From assembly GCA_019426215.1 (NCBI GenBank), contig CM033392.1, positions 53,495,149 to 53,559,148 on the forward strand: 64,000 nucleotides of DNA. Reading direction: 5' to 3'. A program made the translations under genes and the position numbers. The notes under the pieces were generated by a model that made no database searches, was not told where the DNA came from, and saw only the letters and a program-made list of their open reading frames with translations. Each line of letters opens with the position of its first letter. Position 1 is the first letter of the stretch. The DNA is from Buddleja alternifolia (Eukaryota > Streptophyta > Magnoliopsida > Lamiales > Scrophulariaceae). Positions 1-12,147 of the stretch are shown one piece after another.

Positions 1-249
1 ACACAAATATATTTTTCCTAGTCGGATCAAAGTGAAATGCATGCAATTTTGTCCGCATCAAAGTTGTAGAATTGAGAAACCAAATGGCAGAAAAAGAACG
101 ACAAAAATGAGTTTAATGCTTATATTCAAAGTTATGGGGGACAAATGTAAATTGTAGAAAATATATGAATCAAAGTGTAATTTACCAAACCTTATGAAAA
201 ATATCCAAGTCAAAAAGGCACTGAAACTGTGCACAAAGGAGCAAGCAAA

Positions 250-454
250 ATGGATCCTCGTCTCTGGCACAAAGTTGCTGCTCTCTCTGGTGCACTTCTA
301 CTCCTTCAATATATATATATATATATACATGTGTGTGTGTGTGTGTGTTTCGCTTTCTCCCATTTAATTTCTTTTGTTACTGCCATATGTCCATTTTGAC
401 AATTTGTTGGAAATTTATGTTAATCCCTTTTTATTCTTCTTGTTAAATTTGCCA

Positions 455-487
<33 letters not shown>

Positions 488-2221
488 TATTATAATAATA
501 ATAATAATATGCAGGTGTAGCGGCTCTTGGGTTGGGAACGTATGGTGCCCATGGTTTCAAGCCCAAAAACCCCGCCTACAAAGAGGTACTTTTATGCTAT
601 TTTTCCCTTATTTTGTTTTTATGTTTGGATTTTTCAAGCTCAATTTTGGAGGAATTCTCATATGGAAAGATTATCATTATTATTATTATTATTCATAAAT
701 ATTGTTTAATGTTATTGTTCTTATGATTAATTTTGTGTATGTGGGGGGTTTTGAAGGTGTGGCATACAGCATCTCTATATCATTTGGTTCACACTGCAGC
801 CCTGCTTGCTGCCCCTATCACTACCCACCCTAACATTGTGAGTCCCCATTATTTCTATACATATATAGATGTTGTGTGTATGTGTGTGTTCTTGTATAGT
901 TTTGTCATATATATTTTCTTGGATTTCTTTTTAGTTTGGAGGCCTTTTGACTACTGGAATTCTGGCGTTTTCCGGGACGTAAGTTTTCTGGTTCTGATTG
1001 TTTACTTCATTGCAGCTTCATTATCAGCTGAATCTACTATTACTATTTCGTTACCGCATTGTAATAGATAGAAAGAAAAGAAACCCGAAGAAAGAAGCTT
1101 GATTAGCTCAATGTTATGTAGTTTCGGATTTAGAACTTTTAAAAGAATAATCGTTTGAATATTTGAGCTCATAGCCCCGAAAATCCAAATATCCACAATC
1201 TCATAGGCAAAGAAAATTCTATTGCTTAATCCTTCATTGATACAAAAGTCGTCGAGAAACAAATTCAATCTTTCCCTTTTCATTGACTTGGTGGTGAAAA
1301 TTTAAATGGGAGAATGACGAGAGTGCTTGACGTAAAACCTGAACTGCTCTTGTTCTTAGGTCGTGTTAACCTTAAGTCCACATTCAATTCAGTTCTCCTA
1401 GATCTTTGATTCTCCATGAAAAAGAAAGTTGATAGTTTTGTTACCAATCCCATCAAAGATAATTTCTCCTTGAGTAAGTAATCAAGCATTCTGTCCCGTC
1501 CGGGGGTCCGTCAGATGCGATTACTGCCTTCAAACTGCCCAAAAATGACATCCAATTGTTACGCTTAAGTTTCTAAGCCTTTGTTTATAAACTATTCAAT
1601 TTTCTCCTATTTCTTTGCCTATGAGATTGTTCCAAATCCAAAGAGTTGTTTTGTGGGGGGGGGTGATGTAAATTAATTATATCCCAAGTTCATGTGTATT
1701 TGCTGTCGGGTTGAGTTGGTAATCTGCAAATTGACCCTCGTTCATTGTTTTTGTTCTCTCTTGTTACATGAAGGGTTTTCAAAACCACTTATTTACCCAG
1801 AATTATGTTTCCCTTTAAATTACTATGTCATATAAGTTTTTGGTTATATTATTTGATGTTATTAATTAGATTGAAACAAATTTAACTACCTTAACTTTTT
1901 AGATGTTATTGAGAGCTCATTATTGCTAACCCAATATCCAGGAGTTGTATTCATACATTATTTCATGGCGGGTTGTATCTTTATGTTGACGCCGTCTGTT
2001 TTCTTCTTCACTATGGATTAAGAATTTAGCTCGGGAAATAATTTTCTCGCGTTTTGATAGATTTACTTTCAAGAAGAATGTTTCAGGTTTAAGAAATGCA
2101 AAATTCTATCTTGGTTTGCAGGTGTTACGCGGTTGCATACCTAGAAGACAGAACGTACTCAAAATTGGCTCCGTTTGGAGGATTCGCGTTCATCGGTGCT
2201 TGGGCAAGTTTGCTGTTTTAA
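250..2221 (+). CDS. TMEM256/DUF423-family small membrane protein, five exons
   Basis: Exons 250-289, 515-585, 757-837, 935-978 and 2122-2221 join to 336 nt, giving 111 residues plus TAA; all four introns are GT-AG. The start is the ATG at 250, which opens the family N-terminus MDPRLWHKVAALSG. Family hallmarks seen in order: GLGTYGAHGFKP (about 19-30), WHTASLYHLVHTAALL (39-54), FGGLLTTGILAFSGT (65-79) and APFGGFAFIGAWASLLF at the C-terminus. The hydrophobic runs suggest about three to four membrane spans, as in bacterial DUF423 and animal TMEM256. The biochemical role is not known for the family. Intron 1 carries TA/TG and AAT microsatellites and intron 4 is 1,143 bp. Length and exon layout fit a normal plant gene with no lesion. 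The product family is clear; the function is open. Confidence 0.93.
308..348. repeat. TA then TG compound microsatellite
   Basis: A run of about ten TA units followed by about nine TG units in the first intron of the TMEM256/DUF423 gene. Confidence 0.9.
456..510. repeat. AAT trinucleotide microsatellite
   Basis: Near-perfect AAT/TAA repeat with a small inversion in the middle (ATTATTAT). It lies directly before the acceptor of exon 2, so repeat-length change could bear on splicing. Confidence 0.9.
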
Positions 2222-3326
2222 GAATTTCAGCTTCAAAAAATAACATGATGTAATTGCTATATTTGTGAATTATGTCCTCAATATTAATCTATTACTTTTT
2301 TTACTTATAAAGAAGTGAATTTACTGAAGGTAATATCAACTGTTCCTTACAGTAAGTTTCATAAACATACATTTCACTAGTAGTTGATATTGTGAATTGT
2401 GTTTGGAAATCTTCTTTGCTAATGGGAAAAATGATGGTTGATTGCCTTCAAGTGTTGATATTGTTTAGGACGTTATTAAAGGTCTTGGGACTGAGTTTTT
2501 CGGACCTATCGTAAGTATAATGTGATGGGACCCATGTAGGATTCACTGTAAACAAAGAATTGTGATTACATCAGGGCTTGATATCCCGAGCTACCTAAGG
2601 ATCACCCTTATTATAGAAAATGAACTAAGGAAAGTAAAAGTTGTTGATTTGTTGTTTTTTTCCATAATGTATAGTCCGAACAAATTATTGTAAATAGGGC
2701 TTAAAATGAATTACGCTATTTGCTATTCGATTTGAGATAGATCACTAAGCTATTTGCTATTCGATTTGAGATAGATCACTAAGCGTATGTTTGGTTCTTA
2801 GATTTTGGTAAAAAAAAACAAAAATATTATGCGTGTTTTAATTTATAGTACTTCATGCTTTATGTTTGAACATTCACATTTTTTTTTTCTTATTCCTTTT
2901 CTTTTCCTTTTCCTCACTCAAATCCAAGACCCAAGCTGAGCCTAAAATTTTGTTTATGCTCGTTTCGAAAACTTCTTTTGTTCCATAAGTTTTGGAGCTT
3001 GATTAATAAAAAGCAATAAAGAATGTGAGTGAAAATCAAGATAGTTTAGCTCGACTCTGGGCTCCATTTGATTATAGCTCATTTGCGTTTGATTCAATTA
3101 ACAATTAAATCAATATTAAACACACATTTTGAAGCTCAAGAACAATTCAAAAAAGTTTAAACTAACACTTTGTTTGATTTAACTCAATTTGTTTTACAAT
3201 TATAATTGTAAAGGGCAAGAGAAAAGTAACAAAATTCATTGCCTGGAAAAGATCCACATTGTTGGATGCTACAATTATAGAAATTTAATTTCGACTTTGT
3301 CTCTGAAAATTGATATTCCTTTTAGC
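2222..3326. other. AT-rich intergenic stretch, convergent 3' ends
   Basis: It separates the 3' ends of the converging TMEM256/DUF423 (+) and X8 (-) genes. I see no coding frame or RNA gene. It holds an exact 34-bp tandem duplication and, around 3030-3190, scraps of a dispersed repeat rich in GCTCGATT-type words that recurs at about 9830, 10733 and 48780. Confidence 0.6.
2715..2782. repeat. Exact 34-bp tandem duplication
   Basis: Two identical 34-bp copies (2715-2748 and 2749-2782) beginning GCTATTTGCTATTCG. The identity implies a recent duplication. Confidence 0.95.
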
Positions 3327-4597
3327 TCAGGGTGAAAACTCGTAGTTGCATGAGTTATGACCTGCAAATTTGAACAATTAAAACCCAGATGTCAATCATG
3401 TATATACAATAAAAATAGAAAACAATAAAACTAACAAAAAGTTGAAAAAATAAGTCCAATGTGGTTCTATTTCCTATATAATATTTTTTGTTCAATGGAA
3501 CTTACTCATACAGGGTAAAACTATTCATACCCGGTGTCACTGAAATACTCCTTACAAGATAAAAGAAGTCTAGAGCCTCTCTTTCAAATTAGTAGCTTAT
3601 CTCGTAGTTTGCTTCTCATGTGCATATCACACGTATATTTTCTTTTAATAAATTTATAAGTGACGTGACTGTTGCACACGCAACATGCATATTAGAAGTA
3701 AAACACGAGATAAAACATTAATTTGAAACGGAGGATTGGACGTGAGATAAAAGAGAGGTGAAAAAGATAGATGCTTACTAGGGTCAAATTCAGTGGTAAT
3801 AGCAGCACCATTGAAGTGACAAGTGGCACCCCTGTGCTTGAATTTTTGGTAATAATTGTTGAAGGCATAGGAAGCATGGGCTCTTACAAAATTGGGCCAA
3901 AAGCAAGCCCCGCCCACTTGAATTTTGCTGCAATTAGCACCTCCTCTCCCACAGGCCCAATCCAAGCCCGTTTGCAACTCACTCTCTGGAGTTTGTTCCT
4001 TAGCAATGCACCATTCTTCCCCCAACACCCCATCTACATTCATTTTACGTGAAATTAATTAAACATAAAAAATTGATTAAAGAGAGTAATATAAATAATT
4101 TTATTGCATAAATGATACGTGTCATTTCTAGGAGCTATCAGGACTAGAAGTCTCGTGATAGTTATGAGTTATGACTATTTAGGAGAGTGGGATTTATGTA
4201 GAGTCCATCATACACGAATGATTGTGATTATACTGGAACTTGAAAACTTCTTATCAATCACTCGAAATAATGCATGCTTCGACATTTAGAATAACAAAAC
4301 AAAGTGTGCATTTCATAAATGGGTATGGTACTATCCCGACAAAGCGAAATGAGTCATAACGATCTCATGTTGGAATTTTTTTATCTGAACTCAATTTTGC
4401 CTAACATAATTGGATCATATGACAAACGAATTACAATGTAACGTGCATGATTGGTTGGATATTAATAGACTCTGTCTGGGCAAGAATTTTCCAAATTTAA
4501 AAATAGAGCGAATTCTTTCTTTTAATTTACCTGATTTTTGTGAATAAATCACCACAAGCAAGAGAGCTAGGAAAAGCCATATCTTGACCGCAGACAT
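3327..4597 (-). CDS. Secreted X8 (CBM43) domain protein, three exons
   Basis: On the minus strand, exons 4597-4531, 4033-3779 and 3361-3327 join to 357 nt (118 residues plus TGA), all with GT-AG introns. Residues 1-20 are a signal peptide (MSAVKIWLFLALLLVVIYSQ). An in-frame ATG at 4645 would add a charged leader before it, so 4597 is preferred. Residues 29-118 form one X8 domain: EEWCIAK, LDWACGRGGANC, GACFWPN, RAHASYAFNNYYQ, GATCHFNGAA, DPSHNSC. Six cysteines (31, 50, 57, 66, 94, 112) match the three disulphides of the family. X8 modules bind 1,3-beta-glucan (callose) in walls and at plasmodesmata. The protein ends right after the domain with no GPI-anchor tail or glycosyl hydrolase domain, so it is probably a soluble apoplastic binder rather than an anchored PDCB protein. 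Confidence 0.92.
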
Positions 4598-4713
4598 ATT
4601 TGTATTATGAGTGGGTTCGGGAGAGTGAGAGCGTTTCGACAACAATATTTGTGTAACAAGGTTTACGCTTGTACAAACTTGTATCTATACATGTATAAAC
4701 ATGTCATATATAT

Positions 4714-4722
4714 GTATATATA
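4714..4722 (-). promoter_or_regulatory. TATA-like box upstream of the X8 gene
   Basis: The minus strand reads CTATATATA about 120 bp before the X8 start codon, a plausible core-promoter spacing. The surrounding DNA is AT-rich, so chance is a real alternative. Confidence 0.35.
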
Positions 4723-5930
4723 GAAAAATAAAAATGGCTCGAAGTACAAAGACCGATCGCACTTGTTTGGAGCTTTGGTTAAGAAAAGAATCAGATTCTG
4801 GTTACGAGGCATCACATGCATCATGCATGCGTGATGTATTCATCTAGAAGGAACCTTATTTTTCTTTGAATAATATTAAATCATATTTATAATTCAGGAA
4901 TACCTTGATAAGAGAAACAAAAAAATGCATTTAATTTATGAATATAATGGGCTTTTGTGCAAAAATGTCAATATGAATCACATTACGTGAACTCTATATA
5001 TATTGAAACAAAACAAAAAAATAAATTAGTAAGCATAACAAAATTATTGAGAATTATTCTATATCATTGATTAGAAAAAGTTCCCAAAAAATAAATAAAT
5101 AACGTGTACTAATGAGAATTCGACATAATTTCAATGAATAAATTTATGAAAACGGTACATGAGATGTTTAATGTCTATGTGCTATAGAAAATATCTAATT
5201 TTAGTCGAGTTACTCAAAAAATTCAAAAAAAAGATTGTTACTATGACAATATGCCCCTTCTTATCATATTGATTATTTAATAATTTGAATTTGTTACAAA
5301 CATTAGGCTCTAACTTTTAAGAGGGAATTTCCCTAAATTTTTCTCATATAGTTAGTGTATTATATATATATATATATAATGTGATACCACTTTTTATTGC
5401 AAAGAGCTCATGGAACCCGAATTCCTTCGGCGATCTGAACAATCCATATAATGATTGCGACTATCCATATAACGAACTCTACATGACGCCCACAATATAA
5501 TAATAATATAATTATACTGAGACTTAGAGTCCGGAATTTGTAAGAATAGGTCGTTTTCCTTTGAACTCTCCATCAACTATGAAACCTTTTTCAGCGTTCT
5601 ATATCAGTTAGGTCATTCTTTTATCTTAGAGGCTTACAGGACTCATTCATATGGGGGACTCATATAAAACCCACCATACACAGATAAATGGAAGGACATG
5701 CAACCTCGAGACTCCCTAAAACCACTTGTTTACATGCTTATCATACAATTTACTCATTCAAAACACTCATTAAATGCAATCCGTTCATTAGAAAGAAAAG
5801 AAGTAAGTGGCAATGGAAGTAGGGCGAAGCCAGACGCACCTTAATTCTCACGCACCTAATGTTACATAAACGTTTTTACATTCGTGCTACAGTAACCATA
5901 TCAGAAAACAGGACATATATTCGACTTTCA
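4723..5930. other. Intergenic region between X8 gene and ureidoglycine aminohydrolase gene
   Basis: Both neighbours are on the minus strand, so this holds the X8 promoter side and the 3' flank of the downstream gene. It is AT-rich with a short (TA)n at about 5360-5378. Around 5640-5690 there is a motif (GGGGGACTCATATAAAACCCACCATACAC) resembling part of 4180-4220, probably a decayed dispersed repeat. I see no gene. Confidence 0.55.
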
Positions 5931-8900
5931 TCACAATGGGTTCCTATTGACGTCTTTGTACAGCAAATAGCGCGTCTTTGTCTTGCCAAGTGCAGCATAC
6001 CTGAAAACGAGGTAAACTTAAAACCGCTATTGAATTTAATCCGTCGTGCTTACAAAGAAAAATAGATTTCATCCTAAATTTGAAGTTATAAGAGCTACTC
6101 AAATACACTTTACTTACCATTGAGGCACAAATGGCGCCATCCAAATTGTATCGCCAGCTTGAACTGGATACCTGTTATTGACATATATGAGAATAAGCTA
6201 TTCTTATGCAGTTATGTGAATCTGGTAGTGTGTGTTACTTTGTAATATATGATCGGCCCATATCTTGCATAGTTCGGGTCCATTTACATTCTATATAGTC
6301 TTGTATTACATTATTGTAATAATTCTTTTGATATAATTAGAATTTTTTTTTTCTAAATCTTCTCGTCTATACCGTTAGTGATTTATACTATAGTAAAGGG
6401 ACCTATTGTTCGGACTATATTATTTTTGCTACCACGAGCACATACTGAAAACATGGCAAAATTCAAATTTTAGTCCTACAGAATATCACAATTCTAGTTT
6501 TAGTCTCACGCTTTACGTAATTTCAAAAAATAATCTCAATAATTTGAAAAGGTTGTAATGTTAGTCCTTTTTTAAAATCAAGTTAGTCCCATACTTTATT
6601 TTGCATTTTGCCCCCTGAACTATACAAGATGTATTAAATACCCCTCTAAACAAATATTATTGTGCACTTACTCCCTGAAAAATTAAGTGAAATAAAAATA
6701 TGTTTAGGGGGGTAAGTCAAAAAAAAATATGTTTAGGGGGTGTTTGGTACAAGGTATATAGCTTCAGGGGGGCAAATATGCAATTCTTAGTTGGTCATTC
6801 AGTCAAAATTTAGCAGAAAATATCGTATGCGACTAACTCCGCCTGGAAAAAGGACCAATTTTGCAACTAATGTGGAATATCGGGACTTTTTTTTTAAATC
6901 CATAAAGCGTGGGACGAATACTACAATCACGATATCCCGTAGGACTAAAATTGAAATTTTTCCCTGGAAACATATATACAGACCACATAAATAACATCAT
7001 TTTCCACGCTTACCAGCTATCGCCTAAGCGGTATATGCCTTGCCCCTCCAAAAGCAACAAACCATGCTGGTTATAGTGAACTTCCTGCAAACAATATCAA
7101 ATGCATAAAGTGAGGACCAATTTTTTATTTCCTTTTATTTTTATTGAAGCAATATAAAAAATATATTAATTTGCAAAACACCATGCACGGATTTATTTGA
7201 CCTCAATCCGAATTTACATTTATTTTCAATTCTAACCAATCATGGTTTATTTTTTTGCAGGAGACATACTTAGAACCCAGATTAAAAAAAATATCAAGGC
7301 ACGGAAGGTGACTCGTATGGTTTAGCTCCCATGCAAGTTGATGTTTGGTTTAAAACATTTATTTCAGTGCCATTTATACTTGATATTTGATTCAACACTT
7401 CTTAGCAAATATTCTTCTTTTGGCACATAAAAGAAGTCGAAAAGATTAAATGATAAATACCATTTGTTAAAGGCTTGATACGAGTTAAAGGAGATGGTAT
7501 ACCTTTACATTAAGGAATTCGCCGGGTTGAAAATCCATGATCTGCCAAACAAAAGCGTCCATCGAAAAATAAACAGTCAAAAGATAGAATATAGTTTCGA
7601 GAAAATTGCAGGTGGTGAATTGCAAATACGCTTTAGCATTAACACAAAAGCCCTTAAGATAAATAAATAAGAACATCGCAACAAGAAATGAAGAACTTTA
7701 AGGCTAGGATGTTTACACTATCTTAACAAATTAGATGAAAATGCAGAAATATGAAGTATAATTTTTTCAGAAGATGTAGTACTTAAATCGTCATTGTTTT
7801 TAGTTAAAAACTTCGACTAAGAAACACAAGCAAAACAAAAATCAAGATTACGCGACTCTACAAAATTTAAAGCAAGAGCTTTTCTAAGTCATAACTTACA
7901 TGGATGTTGAAATCATATGGCAAAGAGGCCGGAAGAAGCTTCCTGAGCTCAAAAATCTGAGCAGGTGGGGAAAGAAGGAATATGAAGTATTAGTAGGAAT
8001 GATATTTTATACTCTATTGGGATACATATTTCTTCGGAGATGAACTAAAGCAACAAATAACATTGTAAACAGATAATAGAGCAATGATTCGAATTGTTAC
8101 CTCGCCTGAAGTTTCTAAAAGCGGTTGTTTATCTGTTGAACCAATGATCTGCTCGGTTGTATGATTTTCCAAATAGTCATACCTGAGACAGAGAGAACTA
8201 ACGACGTTAAAGTTCTATGAAAATCAATTTGTTGTTTTTTTCCTCAGGTTGATTAGTAGTGAAGACCATTGATGATGGTAGACGTGATGTATGTGTTTAA
8301 ATATTTTCAAGTGTGTAATTAGAAATACATATTAAATTCTTTTGTGTGAAACTATGGTTTCTAAATTTACGATATATTATTTGGATTTATGACAAGTGAA
8401 ACGAAAAATTATTGAAAAACGATGAAATAATAAGATTGGGTAAAAGAAAAAACAAATCAGATAGAGAAAGAGAAAAGGGACATCAATAAGGGAGAGGAGA
8501 AAAAAGAGTGGACGAAAACTACCTCGAAATTATCTTCTTAAATGGGGTTAATTCAAATTAATTTTAAATATAAAACATACCAAGATAATTACTCTAGGTG
8601 CTAATTCTTTATAAATTGTATAGATAAGTACAATTTTGCTAGCCAATTCTTACGCTAAACTAAGTATTTAATAAGACATGATCATCACGGATCACAATTA
8701 GACCGTAAGAGAAACAATGATTTGTAGAGCAAGATATAGTAATAGGAAACCTTCTTTCGAAAACAACAAGAGTGGCTGATGCATCGGAGTTCAAAGAATG
8801 TTCCACGTTTGGAGGAAGATAAGCATACGAATCCACCTGCAATTTTTACACAGAGGATCCTGTGAAGTCTGAGAGAGGGGAGAGAGACAGACAGACTGAA

Positions 8901-10629
8901 AGACACACACACACACACATATATATACATAGAGAGAGGAGATATAGAAAGACACACACACACACACACATAGAGAGAGAGAGAGGGAGGTTTTGTACAG
9001 TTTCAGCTTTAGCTCTTGTACCTCTAGCTTGTGACTAATGCCCGATATATCAGTGAGAGTAACCACACCATGAAGCACAAATACAAACCTGATACAGCAA
9101 AAACAAGAAACGTCATAATTTATGTAGAAGAAAACCTAAATAATGACCATATAAATATTTGCTGCACTTGGCGATATAAAATCAAATTCTTAGCCCAAAT
9201 GTCTAGTATTTTAAAAAATAAATAAATTCTAACCTCTCAACACCACTTGGTGGAAGCCCTGATTTCGAGTTTTCTGCAGAAGAAATATGAAGGAAAAAAT
9301 CTTATAGCAACATAAAAAAGATCGAAAACCCAGAGAATTTTTCATCTTCAATTTCATTGTATATTTCATAATGGTCATCATCAAATCATCGCATAATCCA
9401 TTAAACAAAAGAATAAACTGAATATTGAATCGTAATCTATAATTTCAGTTCACAACGAGAAGTAAAGGCAAACCTTGCATCTTCGCCAAGTACATAACAA
9501 AATGTGAGCCAATTGACGGTGTAATGAGATAAGCAGCTAATGTATTAGTCCTGTCAATTCATATACAACGATAAGTACAGAAAGGCTTATATCATCAATG
9601 AGTCAAGTGTATATCTGAGATGGATATACCAATCAGGCAAAGGGCTGAAGACATGACTTTCGGGAGTTATCAAAGCATGCTCCTTTTTGTAGACGCTACG
9701 AGTGAACCCCGGCAAGTCTGTAAACAACTCACAAATCAGCTAATACTTCTTTCTTTTGCTTCTCTTCCTTAAAATGCAGAAGAACAAATAGCACACAGGG
9801 CTAAGAAATAAATCAAACTACTTGATACTCGACAAGTTCTTAATAGTAAAAAGTCTATTTGAGCTCATTTTGCTAAACAATAGAAACCAAACTAATTGGA
9901 AACCTCTTCCCATTCGATAAAATTTGAAGTCCAGCTCGAATTTGACTCAAATATGTGTAAAAACATCAGCCTACTCAAGCTCAACTCATGTTCTACTCAA
10001 ATAAAGCTCGTTTAAGCTTGGCTTTGTTACAAATCAAACCAACAATTTTTCGAACTCCGAGAAAAATTCAAACAAGATTGAACAATATCTTGTTCGGATA
10101 GACCTGATTCCTTTAAATTTCCAATACTCCATAACTAAATAAACCAAAATTTCTAAGCCAAAATTAAACACAAGACTGAACTCCAAATAATCCAAGAAAT
10201 CATCTTTCCTCAACATAAAATCAATTAATACATGAACTCACAAAAAAAAAAAAAACTCTCTTTTTTTTCCGCATCAAAATGAAGTATAAAAAGTTTCATA
10301 TATATATATATTTGAATCTTATTTAAGCAATAAAAAAAGGAATTGAGACCTTGAAGATGAGAAGGTGAGAGTGTTGGATTGGTGACTTTCCAATAAAGCG
10401 GCTTATCGTTCAATATTGATGGTGCAGGGCAAAACCTTTTTTCGCAAATTGACATTCTCACAAAACCTGTCCAAAAAATGAATCCAACATTATCATAAAA
10501 CTGCCAAACAAAAAAAAATTGGGAAATTACGACGAATAAAGGGGTAATATTAGTAATTAAGGTGTTACTCAGAGTGACTAATGCAAAGAAGAGGGACTGG
10601 ACTGAAAATGCAGAGAAAGATTGCATCAT
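5931..10629 (-). CDS. UGLYAH: (S)-ureidoglycine aminohydrolase, thirteen exons
   Basis: Minus-strand exons: 10629-10569, 10466-10350, 9717-9630, 9550-9474, 9273-9234, 9088-9022, 8836-8751, 8182-8101, 7956-7900, 7541-7503, 7084-7014, 6171-6118, 6000-5931. Together they make 909 nt (302 residues plus TGA), all GT-AG and in phase. The enzyme releases ammonia from (S)-ureidoglycine to give ureidoglycolate in purine/allantoin breakdown, in the ER. The N-terminus is a hydrophobic signal-like segment; residues 1-96 cover FCPAPS and TNPTLSPSHLQ. Two cupin halves follow: ITPESHVFSPLPDW to YLPPNVEHSLN, and MDFQPGEFLNVKEVHYNQHG to APFVPQWY. The Mn ligands known in Arabidopsis (E235, H237, H241, Q275) map at a constant +4 offset to E239, H241, H245 and Q279, all present. 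The first small intron (10568-10467) is inferred: the frame is also open through it, but removing it gives the usual length and signal peptide. One intron carries a TIR element, another a compound microsatellite. Intact and probably functional. Confidence 0.95.
6455..6964. mobile_element. 510-bp non-autonomous TIR element in a UGLYAH intron
   Basis: Ends are inverted: the left begins GGCAAAATTCAAATTTTAGT and the right, reverse-complemented, begins GGGAAAAATTTCAATTTTAG. The ends stay alike for about 60 bp (TAGTCCTACRGRATATC, CCCACGCTTTA). It is flanked by 9-bp near-identical duplications, TGAAAACAT (6446-6454) and TGGAAACAT (6965-6973), as Mutator-like elements leave. No coding capacity. It lies between the two exons 7084-7014 and 6171-6118 and leaves both splice sites untouched. 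Confidence 0.8.
8869..8990. repeat. Compound GA/CA/TA microsatellite with internal duplication
   Basis: Alternating (GA)n, (CA)n and (TA)n runs. A unit of about 55 bp (GAAAGACACACAC ... ATAGAGAGAG) appears twice, so the block grew by both slippage and segmental duplication. It lies in a UGLYAH intron, about 30 bp from an acceptor site. Confidence 0.9.
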
Positions 10630-10732
10630 CTTTGCGCAGGAAGAATGTGGAGTAGCTGAGAGAGTTTTCTCTCCAGTTGTACTTGCACTTGTTGTGTCGC
10701 CTTTTTTTTTTTTTTTTTGGTTGAAAAATGTT

Positions 10733-11075
10733 TAGGCTGGTCGGCTCCCATCACCTAACCAAATTAGATATTCGAGTCAAAAGTTTATTTGAACTCGATT
10801 CGTAACTTATCAAATCAAATTTAAATAATTTTTCGTATTTGATAAACTTTAAAACTCAGTTCGAACTTTGCTCGATTAATAAAAAATAACAAAAATATGT
10901 ACAAAAGAATCAAACTGCTCGAGTTCGACTCGTGTTCGACTCAATTAAAGCTCGTTTGAGCTCGATTCGATTAATAATCAAACAAGCTCAAACACAAATT
11001 TTAAAGCAATATTGTATTCCAAACAAGTTTGAATAACATCTCGTTCAGTTCGACTCGGCTCATTTACACCCCTAA
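10733..11075. repeat. Dispersed non-coding repeat ending in TTTACACCCC
   Basis: The stretch is rich in GCTCGATTCGATTAA and CTCGTTTGAGCTCG words and ends GACTCGGCTCATTTACACCCC. Related, more decayed pieces lie at about 3030-3190, 9830-10110 (a UGLYAH intron) and 48780-49440. No ORF of note. This type of sequence is common in eudicot genomes and is probably a non-autonomous transposon; I cannot assign the superfamily. Confidence 0.5.
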
Positions 11076-11675
11076 TCACCTACCATGGCTAGGGTATGAC
11101 TCTGGGACCATAGATCATTTATAGATTGCCCACCAATACAATCTTTACGTCGGCAAAAGGAATTAAATACACAACTTTTTGATGGAAAGTGACTCGTTCT
11201 TACTAATTGAGCTTACTTGTGTTGGCGTGTGTCGTCTTGTTATTTGTTGTTGTTTTGTTTTGCAGAAAATTGTATTTGTTGTGTGTTGTGATTTGTTGAG
11301 TGGGTGGTGTCGTTTTCCGAGCGTGTGGGCTTTTGGTACATGGAAGCTGAGTCAGCTGTGTCTAAGATGAAAAAGAAAGTGTATTCAATTGTGTATTGTC
11401 AAAATTTATGCCTATGTTTGGATGGATATGTTTCCAAATTAAATTTGATTCAAATGATTAACACAATTTTGAGCAAAAAATATGTTATTTGTTTTGTCCA
11501 AAAAATACATAATGATTATTTATTTCAAAATCTGCAGTTTAGGTATTGTCTTGTCCCCCCTACTTTTGTGTCTCTTCTCTCTTAACTTTCAATCATTAAC
11601 TAATTATTAACAGAATTTCATGATTTGACTACTACAACAATTTTTGTTCTCTCTAAAAACAAAATCAAACACTAT
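11076..11675. other. Stretch with no recognised gene
   Basis: Contains T/G-rich sequence (11210-11330) and open frames of 63-93 codons that match nothing I know. Composition is like the surrounding intergenic DNA. Confidence 0.5.
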
Positions 11676-11888
11676 GGCTTTGTTTGTTTGTGTTTTCACT
11701 ATACTTCTTCCATTTTCATTTTCATCTGAAAATAGAAATACACACTTTACACTGTTTTTAACTGAAAATATTCTCATTCTCATTCTCATTTTTACGTTCC
11801 CGAGAAATTTCAATCATTTATTTAAAATTACATTTCACATCACTTATCTCACATTTTCTCAATCATCCACCCATCGCCATCATCTCTC

Positions 11889-11927
<39 letters not shown>

Positions 11928-12147
11928 CTCTCTCATCAATATTCAACATCAAATCCAATACATTCATCTAATCATTACTTTTCAATCATTTCACACATCA
12001 CACTCACAAATTTCAACCATTTTCAAAAACACAACCAAACACACCTAATTTTTTCACTTTTCTCACACAAAATCAAAAAACACGTTCTCTCATACATTTT
12101 AGAAAATGACGGTTGAAAATGAAATGAAAACACATCCAAACAAAGGC
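11676..12147. mobile_element. 472-bp Tourist-like MITE candidate
   Basis: Left end GGCTTTGTTTGTTTGTGTTT and the reverse-complemented right end GCCTTTGTTTGGATGTGTTT form imperfect TIRs that continue into ATTTTCATTTTCA. A 3-bp TAT duplication flanks it (11673-11675, 12148-12150), as in PIF/Harbinger-derived MITEs. It contains a CT microsatellite at 11883-11934 and no coding region. Confidence 0.6.

Noticed and set aside
733..1071. 112-codon plus-strand frame
   Set aside because: It reads through exon 3 of the TMEM256/DUF423 gene into introns; the spliced model explains the conserved part.
8685..9078. Minus-strand frames of 94-95 codons rich in Cys/Val/Ser
   Set aside because: They are translations of the GA/CA microsatellite and cross known exon borders of the UGLYAH gene.
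11644..12048. 134-codon frame rich in Ser/Leu/His
   Set aside because: It is a translation of the MITE and its CT microsatellite.
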